Program-made: the position numbers and the translations under genes
In this document: one piece after another, positions 6,677-11,449 of the stretch
Layout of the letters: the number at the start of each line of letters is the position of its first letter
Position numbering within the stretch: the stretch's first letter is position 1
From: Rhodoferax sp.
GTDB taxonomy: Bacteria > Pseudomonadota > Gammaproteobacteria > Burkholderiales > Burkholderiaceae_C
NCBI GenBank assembly: GCA_028711355.1
Contig: JAQTSL010000092.1
Span: forward strand, 1-11,449
Direction: 5' to 3'
Length of the DNA stretch: 11,449 nucleotides
The notes under the pieces: model-generated
What the model was told of the DNA's origin: nothing
The model's input: the letters and a program-made list of their open reading frames with translations, nothing else
Database searches by the model: none

Positions 6677-6936
6677 AACCTTGCGGGACAGACCAAGGGT
6701 TACGCGCAGCGAACTTTGCTCTGTCCCCAACTGATTAAAGAATTGCGGGACAGACCAAGATTTGCGCAGCAAATTTGCTCTGTCCCCAACTATCCTGAAA
6801 CTTTGCGGGACAGACCAAGAGTTACGCGCAGCGAACTTTGCTCTGTCCCCAACTATCCTGAAACTTTGCGGGACAGACCAAGAGTTACGCGCAGCGAACT
6901 TTGCTCTGTCCCCAACTGATTAAGAATTGCGGGACA
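6664..6936. repeat. Tandem array of REP/BIME-like hairpins, four complete and one truncated
   Basis: Complete units lie at 6685-6727, 6747-6786, 6807-6849 and 6870-6912, with period 60-63 bp. A fifth unit begins GGGACA at 6931 and stops there. Each has outer arms GGGACAGA and TCTGTCCC (8 bp), a C-C mismatch, and an inner stem around a GCA loop: CAA-g-AGTT-a-CGC with GCGAACTTTG in units 3 and 4 (two bulges), and CAA-g-ATTTGC with GCAAATTTG in unit 2. Units 3 and 4 with their leading spacer are identical. Two spacer types occur (AACTATCCTGAAACTTTGC and AACTGATTAAGAATTGC). I recall similar GGGACAGA/TCTGTCCC hairpins flanking REP-associated transposase genes, but no such gene is in this window. 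The array occupies most of the convergent gap and could end or protect transcripts from either side. Confidence 0.85.
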
Positions 6937-6939
6937 AAT

Positions 6940-7073
6940 AGTTAACGTGAAACAACGGGTTGTCATACCGGGCCACGACCCGGTATCGAGTGAATTTGGA
7001 CTGCACTGGATTGCGGGTCGGGGCCCGCTTGTGACAGCCATCTTTCATACTTCGGGGTGGCATCCATGCCATG
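6940..7073. repeat. Palindromic dispersed repeat, copy 2 (intergenic)
   Basis: This 134-bp copy matches, in reverse orientation, the repeat inside the first gene (1110-1253). Shared parts are AGTTAACG at 6940-6947, the inverted repeat ATACCGGG-N6-CCCGGTAT (6965-6972 and 6979-6986), the middle GACTGCA and ATTGCGGGTC, and the end TCCATGCCATG (7063-7073). Its second palindrome is short (GCGGGTC-GG-GGCCCGC, 7013-7028) where copy 1 has a 13-bp stem. It begins right after the truncated fifth hairpin unit. With that array it fills the 413-bp gap 6677-7089; nothing else is seen there. Confidence 0.75.
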
Positions 7074-7089
7074 AGGGTTAGAAATGGAA

Positions 7090-7728
7090 TTAGGCGCTGG
7101 TTTCGTCGCGCGCCAGGTCGTCCAGGTGGCGCGTGTCGCCCCAGCCGACCAGCGTCAGGCGCTCGGGTGTCCACAGCAGGCGGTTGATGGCGGTGTTGCC
7201 CAGCAGCCAGGTGCGCGGCGCCTGCAATGGCTGCCCGGTGGCCAGCCGGTACAGCACGTCCATCACGCCGCCGTGCGCTACCAGCACGATCTGGCCGCCC
7301 AGATGGCGGCTGGCGAGCTGGGTTACCACAGCGCCGATGCGTTGGCGCAAACTGATTAGCGACTCGCCGCCGGGCGGTTCCCAGTCGGGGTCACGTTTGC
7401 GCCAGCGCAACGAGTCTTCGGGCCAGGTCTGTTCCAGCTCGGCGAAGGTTTTGCCTTCAAAGCTGCCAAAAGCACGCTCACGCAACTGCCGCTCTGGCGT
7501 GGCGGCGCAGCAGCAGGCGTGCGCTATGGCGCAGGCGGTCTGCCAAGCCCGCAGCAGGTCGCTGGCATAGACCGCATCGACCGGTTCGTCGGCCAGCGCT
7601 TGCGCCACAAGCCCGGCCTGCAGCACGCCGGTAGTGTTCAGCGGAATGTCCAGATGGCCCTGAATGCGTGTATCCACATTCCAGGCGGTTTCGCCGTGGC
7701 GCACGGCAATGATGCGGGTGGCTTGCAT
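7090..7728 (-). CDS. Histidine phosphatase family protein (phosphoglycerate mutase-like)
   Basis: This is a 212-residue cytoplasmic enzyme of the branch-1 histidine phosphatase superfamily. The catalytic RHGET motif (His11 as phosphate-accepting nucleophile) sits in IIAVRHGETAWN. Other conserved parts are GHLDIPLNTTG (24-34), Arg60 in ASDLLRAWQTA, LRERAFGSFEGKTFAELE (82-99) and the second catalytic His152 in VLVAHGGVMDVLYRL. This profile fits small phosphatases of the GpmB/CobC type; real phosphoglycerate mutase activity is unlikely to be provable from sequence, and the substrate is unknown. The frame is open to 7893, but the ATG at 7728 gives the family N-terminus (MQATRIIAVRHG) and lies 7 nt after the lipoprotein stop, so the upstream extension is only overlap with that gene. 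It is the last gene of the ttcA - lipoprotein - phosphatase run and converges on the yggT-like gene. Confidence 0.92.
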   Translation of the reverse strand: MQATRIIAVRHGETAWNVDTRIQGHLDIPLNTTGVLQAGLVAQALADEPVDAVYASDLLRAWQTACAIAHACCCAATPERQLRERAFGSFEGKTFAELEQTWPEDSLRWRKRDPDWEPPGGESLISLRQRIGAVVTQLASRHLGGQIVLVAHGGVMDVLYRLATGQPLQAPRTWLLGNTAINRLLWTPERLTLVGWGDTRHLDDLARDETSA

Positions 7729-7735
7729 AGGGTCA

Positions 7736-8341
7736 CTATCTTGGAATTTCAATATCGACGCGGCGCTGGCCTTCGGGCGGGGCCGGGAAACCCTGTAAGG
7801 CGGCCTGGAACAAGGCTTGAAAAATGGTCTGACTGTCGCTCCAGGGGCTTTCGTGGCTGGCGTGGCTCTCAAACACCACTGCGCCACTGCCATCGCGCAT
7901 GATCAGGCTGACTTGTCGCCAGTAGTTGGGCGGCTCGGGAAATCTTGCAAACCGGGTGCCATGCAGGGGCACCGGGACAACACCGTGGCCTGGAACAGGT
8001 CCTACGCCAAAGCCCCAACCCATCGGCAGACCCGGCCGCTGCACGACCGCGTCCTGGCGCTGCACGGCGTTGACTTGCACCCGCAAAACCGCCGCCGGCG
8101 AGCGTTTCAGCCCGACCTGGGCCAACGCCTGCTGGGCCCAGGTTTCCAACTGCGTTTGGGCCGCTGGGTTGGCTTGCTGGGACGGCAGGCGCTCAAATTG
8201 GTAGTGGGCACCGGCGGCAACAGTTTGCGGCGCAAAGCTGCTGACCTGGGTGTCGAGCAGCCGCACGCTGGCACAGCCGCTGATCCAAAATGCTATTGAA
8301 AGTAGAGCTGCTCGCGCAAAGTAGATAAGCGCCATTGGCAT
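7736..8341 (-). CDS. Putative lipoprotein, DUF4136-like
   Basis: This is a 201-residue protein with a lipoprotein signal: short N-region with Arg10, hydrophobic stretch AALLSIAFWISG and lipobox I-S-G-C with lipidated Cys23. The mature part begins ASVRLLDTQVSSFAP and continues HYQFERLPSQQANPAAQTQL, then LETWAQQALAQVGL (66-78) and LRVQVNA (86-92), which matches DUF4136 envelope lipoproteins. A Gly/Pro-rich loop (103-139, with GWGFGVGPVPGHGVVPVP) precedes a beta-rich end (YWRQVSLIMRDGSGAVVFESH). Lipid-anchored periplasmic location is well supported; function is unknown. The start lies 15 nt after the ttcA stop and no clear ribosome site is seen, so translation is likely coupled. The stop lies 7 nt before the phosphatase start. 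Oddly, the DNA for about residues 1-17 resembles a dispersed repeat (see 8288-8345). Confidence 0.82.
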   Translation of the reverse strand: MPMALIYFARAALLSIAFWISGCASVRLLDTQVSSFAPQTVAAGAHYQFERLPSQQANPAAQTQLETWAQQALAQVGLKRSPAAVLRVQVNAVQRQDAVVQRPGLPMGWGFGVGPVPGHGVVPVPLHGTRFARFPEPPNYWRQVSLIMRDGSGAVVFESHASHESPWSDSQTIFQALFQAALQGFPAPPEGQRRVDIEIPR

Positions 8342-8345
8342 ATTT
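8288..8345 (-). repeat. Probable copy of the intergenic repeat, overlapping the lipoprotein start
   Basis: Ungapped alignment with the repeat after lysS (same strand) gives a little over half of about 48 positions identical. Matches cluster in the parts I remember as diagnostic for this Comamonadaceae repeat: GCC, TTAT, and GCG.G.GCAGCT. The segment GGCGCTTATC followed by GCGCGAGCAGCTCTA is close to the remembered consensus. The repeat runs from just before the lipoprotein ATG through about codon 18, so it would encode most of the signal peptide. Assignment rests on this weak alignment plus memory. Confidence 0.45.
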
Positions 8346-8356
8346 GTTATAAGTGT

Positions 8357-9343
8357 TTAAAGTGCCATCCAGGGTATGCCAACCCCTGTTGGCCGCGGAA
8401 ATTGTTCGGCATCAAAGGCCTTGTCGCCGTCTAGGTCTGCCATGCCGGTGGCTTGGACACCCTTGAAGTCGTAGTGACGGGCATCCATCAAATGCGACGG
8501 CACCACGTTTTGCAACGCGGTGAACATGGTTTCGGTGCGACCGGGGTACTGGCGCTCCCAGGCGTGCATCATGCGTTTGATTTCCTGGCGCTGCAGGTTG
8601 TCCTGACTGCCGCACAAGGTACACGGGATGATGGGAAATTGCCGCTGCGCGGCCCAGGCGATCAGGTCTTTTTCGGCCACTTGTGCCAGCGGGCGGATCA
8701 CCACATGGCCGCCGTCGTCGCTGACCAGCTTGGGCGGCATACTCTTGAGCTTGCCGGCAAAAAACAGGTTCAAAAAGAAGGTATGCAGCATATCGTCGCG
8801 GTGGTGGCCCAGCGCGATCTTGGTGATCTTGAGCCGGTCGGCCACGCTGTACAAAATGCCCCGGCGCAAGCGGCTGCACAGGCTGCACATGGTTTTGCCT
8901 TCGGGCACCTTGCTTTTGACGATGCTGTAGGTGTCTTGCGTTTCGATGTGGTACTCGATGCCCAGTTTGCTCAGGTACTCGGGCAAGATGTGCGCCGGAA
9001 AGCCGGGCTGCTTTTGGTCCAGGTTGACGGCGACGATGTCAAACTGGATCGGTGCGCGTTTTTGCAGTTTGAGCAAGATGTCGAGCAGGCCAAAGCTGTC
9101 TTTGCCGCCGCTGACACACACCATCACGCGGTCGCCGGCTTCGATCATGTTGAAGTCGATGATGGCCTGGCCGACCTGGCGGCACAGGCGCTTTTCGAGC
9201 TTGTGGGCTTCGCGTTCGCTGCGCAGCGCGGCTTGGCGCGCGGTGGGTGGTGTGTTGGCAGCAGGCCCCTGGGTGCAGGCAGGCACATCAGCGTCGTCTT
9301 GGTGGGCGGCGGGCAGGGTAGGCATGGCGGCTTGATCAGGCAT
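8357..9343 (-). CDS. ttcA: tRNA 2-thiocytidine(32) synthetase TtcA
   Basis: TtcA inserts sulfur at cytidine 32 of certain tRNAs, using ATP and a 4Fe-4S cluster, in the cytoplasm. The 328-residue protein has the PP-loop SGGKDS at 78-83 (VMVCVSGGKDSFGLLDILL), the NLDQKQPGFP segment (107-116), the CxxC pair Cys153/Cys156 in TMCSLCSRLRRGILY and the third-ligand region PIIPCTLCGSQ (about 238-247). The region GHHRDDMLHTFFLNLFFAGKLKSMPPKL is typical of the family. Residues 1-42 are Ala/Pro-rich and not conserved, so the start could also be Met7 (9325). The ATG at 9343 overlaps the 3' end of the PIN-toxin gene by 8 bp (ATGCCTGA), suggesting coupled translation. It is followed at 15 nt by the lipoprotein gene. 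Confidence 0.96.
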   Translation of the reverse strand: MPDQAAMPTLPAAHQDDADVPACTQGPAANTPPTARQAALRSEREAHKLEKRLCRQVGQAIIDFNMIEAGDRVMVCVSGGKDSFGLLDILLKLQKRAPIQFDIVAVNLDQKQPGFPAHILPEYLSKLGIEYHIETQDTYSIVKSKVPEGKTMCSLCSRLRRGILYSVADRLKITKIALGHHRDDMLHTFFLNLFFAGKLKSMPPKLVSDDGGHVVIRPLAQVAEKDLIAWAAQRQFPIIPCTLCGSQDNLQRQEIKRMMHAWERQYPGRTETMFTALQNVVPSHLMDARHYDFKGVQATGMADLDGDKAFDAEQFPRPTGVGIPWMAL

Positions 9344-9746
9344 TCAAAGCCAGAAACTGGGTCGGGGTGTAGGCGCGCACCGGGCTTTTGGCAAAGTTCC
9401 GCAAGTTGCGCGTGACGATCGCCTGCGCACCGGCCTGATGTGCGCTGTAGGCCAGCATGGCATCTTCAAAGTCGGGCATATCGCTGCTGATGGCGGCATT
9501 TACCGCTGCACGGGTCACCATGGCCAGTTCCATGACTCGCAAAAAATGGCTGATGTTTTGTCTTGCCCCCGATTCGCCCAAGGTTCGCCGTGTCAGGTAG
9601 TGAAGGTTGGTCAGGGTGGTTGCACACAGTATTCCAGTGTGGTCTGATTTTTCAATCAGCGAAAGTGCGGCGGCAGACGCTTGGCTGAAAGGTTCGCGCC
9701 GCAGCACAACGTCCAAAACGACGTTGGTATCAAAGCAAATTAGCAT
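9336..9746 (-). CDS. PIN-domain ribonuclease toxin (VapC-like)
   Basis: This is a 136-residue PIN-domain protein, the likely toxin of a type II pair with the gene 30 bp upstream. The N-terminus has the PIN start ICFDTNVVLDVVLRREPF with acidic Asp6, and the C-terminal half has DFEDAMLAYSAHQAGA (Asp92, Glu94, Asp95) and AIVTRNLRNF. PIN nucleases bind Mg or Mn through three or four acidic residues and usually cut tRNA or other RNA. In many related proteins the last motif reads TRN..DF; here the Asp is Asn117, so one metal ligand may be missing. GGA about 8 nt before the ATG can serve as ribosome site. The stop overlaps the ttcA start. The family is clear; activity, and target RNA, are not. Confidence 0.9.
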   Translation of the reverse strand: MLICFDTNVVLDVVLRREPFSQASAAALSLIEKSDHTGILCATTLTNLHYLTRRTLGESGARQNISHFLRVMELAMVTRAAVNAAISSDMPDFEDAMLAYSAHQAGAQAIVTRNLRNFAKSPVRAYTPTQFLALNA

Positions 9747-9776
9747 CTTCGCGTCCGTGTATGGCGTGGATCGGGT

Positions 9777-10085
9777 TTACTTTGGGTTGTGTTTTTCTTC
9801 AAGGTAGCGGTAGTAATCGTCTTCGGTGGGCATGGGGCTGCCGTCGGTCGGTTTAGCTATCCCCAGGATACTGCGTGTGAAGGGCCCTAATTCTTGCTCC
9901 CAGTGATTTCCACTGGCGGCGGATGCACTCGTTTTGGCGTTTAAGGTGCGATCTGTCGCTTTTTCCCCCAGCGCCGCAAAATAGTTCGCCACCATTCGTG
10001 ACAACGAGCAACCCTGCGCTGCCGCGTAGTCTTTGGCCGCTGCAATCAGCGATTCATCCATGCGCAGGGTCAGTTTGGTATTCAT
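9777..10085 (-). CDS. Antitoxin of the PIN pair, DUF6364-like ribbon-helix-helix protein
   Basis: This is a 102-residue protein upstream of the toxin, the usual order. Residues 1-40 (MNTKLTLRMDESLIAAAKDY, then AAAQGCSLSRMVANYFAAL) look like a ribbon-helix-helix DNA-binding unit: a short strand with KLTLRMD followed by two helices, with SLSRMV at the turn. The C-terminal region (FTRSILGI, TEDDYYRYLEEKH) is the part expected to wrap the toxin; this layout matches DUF6364 family antitoxins. The frame is open to 10121, but the ATG at 10085 is preferred, with GAGAGG about 8 nt upstream. It probably represses its own promoter through the inverted repeat at 10109-10137. Confidence 0.86.
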   Translation of the reverse strand: MNTKLTLRMDESLIAAAKDYAAAQGCSLSRMVANYFAALGEKATDRTLNAKTSASAASGNHWEQELGPFTRSILGIAKPTDGSPMPTEDDYYRYLEEKHNPK

Positions 10086-10088
10086 GGC

Positions 10089-10137
10089 AGAGGCCTCTCG
10101 GACAGGTTGACGTACAAACAATTTATTATTGTACGTC
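10089..10137 (-). promoter_or_regulatory. Operator-promoter region of the toxin-antitoxin operon
   Basis: A perfect inverted repeat, GACGTACAA (10109-10117) and TTGTACGTC (10129-10137), flanks an AT-rich 11-bp centre. On the minus strand TACAAT (10133-10128) and neighbouring TAATAA/TAAATT can serve as -10, but no strong -35 was found. Nearer the gene, AGAGGCCTCT (10089-10098) is a perfect 10-bp palindrome that contains the ribosome site. A ribbon-helix-helix antitoxin is expected to bind such a repeat; binding itself is inference. Confidence 0.6.
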
Positions 10138-10174
10138 GCAGCGATGAAGTCTGGCGACGGTGCGTCGGCTCAAA

Positions 10175-10567
10175 CTACCACTGCCCGGTTTCCATGCGGA
10201 TCGCCACTTCGCAGTCGGCAAAAATCTCCAGCTTGGCGATCTTGACGCGCACGCCTTTCACATTGGGCAATTGCATCAGGCGGTTGGCGAGCTTGCCGAT
10301 CAGTGTTTCGAGCAGGTTGACGTGCTCTGCCGTGCATTCATCGATGATGATTTTGCGCACCTTGCGGTAGTCCAGCACGCTGCAAATGTCGTCGTCACAC
10401 GGTAGCAGCGGTTGCGCGCCCAGGCTCAGTTCGGCATCGACCTGGATCGGTTGCGGCGCGGTCTTTTCGGTGTCCAGAATGCCCAGGTTGGCGTCAAAGC
10501 GCAGGCCGGTCAGGGTCAGGGTTTGCCGGCCTTGCGCGTGCGCGGCCAGGATAGCAGTGGATGTCAT
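10175..10567 (-). CDS. folB: Dihydroneopterin aldolase
   Basis: FolB splits 7,8-dihydroneopterin into 6-hydroxymethyl-dihydropterin and glycolaldehyde in folate synthesis (cytoplasm, usually octameric). The 130-residue protein has the usual order: GLRFDANLGILDTEKTAPQ (21-39) with Glu34 in the position of the pterin-binding acidic residue, LDYRKVRKII (65-74) with Tyr67, LLETLIGKLANRLM (85-98), and VRVKIAKLEIFADCEVAIRM (107-126) with Lys112 as candidate catalytic lysine. The KLEIF stretch replaces the more common KP.AP form, so this is a divergent FolB of the betaproteobacterial type. It lies 34 bp after the SDR gene on the same strand, which fits shared pterin metabolism. The toxin-antitoxin pair follows 89 bp downstream. 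Confidence 0.9.
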   Translation of the reverse strand: MTSTAILAAHAQGRQTLTLTGLRFDANLGILDTEKTAPQPIQVDAELSLGAQPLLPCDDDICSVLDYRKVRKIIIDECTAEHVNLLETLIGKLANRLMQLPNVKGVRVKIAKLEIFADCEVAIRMETGQW

Positions 10568-10601
10568 GGGGTATAAAAGTCAGGACGGTGCCAGGGCGGC
10601 A

Positions 10602-11381
10602 TTACATCAGCGAAAAGTCGCGCTCAAAGCGCATCAGGTGCTGGCCACCATCGACTAGCAGCGTGGTGCCGGTGATCGACGGGTTGGCCAGCGCAAAGGC
10701 GACGGTCGCGGCGACGTCGGCGGCGCTCGATGAATGACCCAGCGGCGCCAGTTTGTGCAGCGCCTGAAACTTTTCCGGGCTCAGCATATGGCTGGTCAGC
10801 GTCAGGCCGGGTGCCACGCCGACCACCCGCAGGCGTGGCGCCAGTTCCATGGCCAGCAGCGTGTTGGCGGCTTCCAGTGCGGCTTTGGACAAGGTGTAGC
10901 TTAAAAAATCGGGGTTGGGATTCCACAACTTTTGGTCCAGCAGGTTCACGACAGCGCCCGCAGCGCCCCGGCTTTCAAGGTGGGTGTGCAGCGCCTGGCT
11001 CAGCAAAATGGCCGCGCCGGCGTTGGAGCGTATGTGTCTTTCCAGCGCGGCAAAGCTGAAACTGGCTACCGTGTCGTGCTCAAAGGTCGATGCGCTGTTG
11101 ACCACCGCATCGACCTGGCCAAACTCCGCCACCACACTGGGCAGCAACTGGCGCACTGCCGTCTCATTTGCAAGATTGGCACGAAAAGAGGCACTAGCGC
11201 CCGCCAGCTTTGCGCAGTCAGTTGCTGTTTTGCGAGCCTCTTGGACCGAATCACGGTAATGCACCGCCACACGCCAGCCAGTTTTGGCCAGGTGCAGGGC
11301 AATTTCGCGGCCCAGCCGCTTGGCCGCGCCGGTGATCAGCACGGTCGGCTGGTGGGCAGTGGGTGGGGTCGGGCTGGACAT
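10602..11381 (-). CDS. Short-chain dehydrogenase/reductase, pteridine reductase (FolM/PTR1)-like
   Basis: This is a 259-residue Rossmann-fold SDR. It has the NADPH motif TGAAKRLG (17-24, the TGxxxRxG form typical of pteridine reductases), DAVVNSAS (91-98), and the catalytic Tyr162/Lys166 in SYTLSKAAL preceded by VVNLLDQKLWNPNPDF, a pattern I associate with pteridine reductase-like SDRs. PGLTL follows the active site, and GTTLLVDGGQHL is near the C-terminus, as usual. Such enzymes reduce dihydrobiopterin, dihydromonapterin or dihydrofolate. Its neighbour folB supports a pterin substrate, but the exact one is not shown. The start at 11381 lies 14 nt after the stop of an upstream partial gene, with AAGGA just before. 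Confidence 0.9.
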   Translation of the reverse strand: MSSPTPPTAHQPTVLITGAAKRLGREIALHLAKTGWRVAVHYRDSVQEARKTATDCAKLAGASASFRANLANETAVRQLLPSVVAEFGQVDAVVNSASTFEHDTVASFSFAALERHIRSNAGAAILLSQALHTHLESRGAAGAVVNLLDQKLWNPNPDFLSYTLSKAALEAANTLLAMELAPRLRVVGVAPGLTLTSHMLSPEKFQALHKLAPLGHSSSAADVAATVAFALANPSITGTTLLVDGGQHLMRFERDFSLM

Positions 11382-11395
11382 TTAACCTAGATTCC

Positions 11396-11449
11396 TTAGT
11401 TGGACGCGCCCGAGTGGGCCGCTGGCGGCGCGTCTGGGTAGGCGCGACG
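11396..11449 (-). CDS. C-terminal fragment of an unidentified upstream gene
   Basis: The minus strand is open from the window edge to a TAA at 11398-11396, giving 17 residues (RRAYPDAPPAAHSGASN). The stop lies 14 nt before the SDR start, the spacing of an operon, and the Pro/Ala/Ser-rich end is typical of a protein C-terminus. In related genomes a methyltransferase often sits here, but nothing in these 17 residues can confirm that. An 8-bp inverted repeat (GACGCGCC 11403-11410 with GGCGCGTC 11427-11434) lies within it. Confidence 0.45.
   Translation of the reverse strand, partial: RRAYPDAPPAAHSGASN

Noticed and set aside
6685..6912. CRISPR array
   Set aside because: Units of 40-43 bp recur every 60-63 bp, but the spacers are not unique (two types, repeated), units are strong full-length hairpins, and no cas gene is near.
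6716..6919. 67-codon open frame encoding a repeated peptide
   Set aside because: It lies wholly in the hairpin array; the repeated peptide simply reflects the DNA repeat, and there is no ribosome site.
7729..7893. 55-codon N-terminal extension of the histidine phosphatase
   Set aside because: The extension overlaps the lipoprotein gene in another frame and has no family similarity; the ATG at 7728 gives the normal N-terminus.
8453..9415. Long open frame (320 codons) on the plus strand
   Set aside because: It is antisense to ttcA, whose PP-loop and Cys motifs prove the other strand is coding.
11403..11434. GACGCGCC / GGCGCGTC inverted repeat as a terminator before the SDR gene
   Set aside because: It lies within apparent coding sequence, has a 16-nt loop and no T-run, and such GC-only arms are frequent in this genome.

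Overview
The window looks like chromosomal DNA of a betaproteobacterium, most likely Comamonadaceae (Rhodoferax/Polaromonas-like). The grounds are high GC, the order pteridine-reductase-like SDR - folB - ttcA, a lysS next to a YgjP-type peptidase, a YggT protein, and an intergenic repeat I remember from that family. No rRNA, tRNA, CRISPR array or transposase gene is visible.

Layout. Positions 1-2101 (+) hold the 3' part of a large membrane protein with a TPR tail, overlapping by 4 bp a GtrA-type membrane protein; both suggest handling of lipid-linked sugars at the envelope. Convergent to them, 2113-3471 (-) encodes a secreted protein of unknown function with its own likely promoter. Then on the minus strand come lysS (5977 to 4385) and the YgjP-like metallopeptidase (4274 to 3750), separated by a dispersed repeat. 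Divergent from lysS is a two-domain YggT membrane protein (6113-6676, +). A minus-strand cluster covers the rest, read from right to left: tail of an unidentified gene, SDR reductase, folB, an antitoxin/PIN-toxin pair, ttcA, a DUF4136-like lipoprotein and a histidine phosphatase (ending at 7090). Pterin/folate synthesis and tRNA thiolation genes thus sit together, with the toxin-antitoxin pair wedged between folB and ttcA.

The most unusual content is repetitive DNA. (1) A palindromic element of about 140 bp occurs twice: once in the yggT/phosphatase convergent gap (6940-7073) and once inside the first gene (1110-1253), where it is 144 bp, in phase and free of stops, so it adds 48 codons. (2) Four hairpins of 40-43 bp, plus a fifth cut-off start, form a tandem array directly after yggT; one copy has compensating changes in both stem arms. 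(3) A third repeat family lies downstream of lysS, and a probable second copy forms the start of the lipoprotein gene, so that it appears to encode most of the signal peptide. (4) The toxin-antitoxin promoter region has a perfect 9-bp inverted repeat, and the toxin stop overlaps the ttcA start.

No complete new multi-gene system could be shown; the candidates for novelty are the in-frame palindromic insertion, the covarying hairpin array and the repeat-derived signal peptide.
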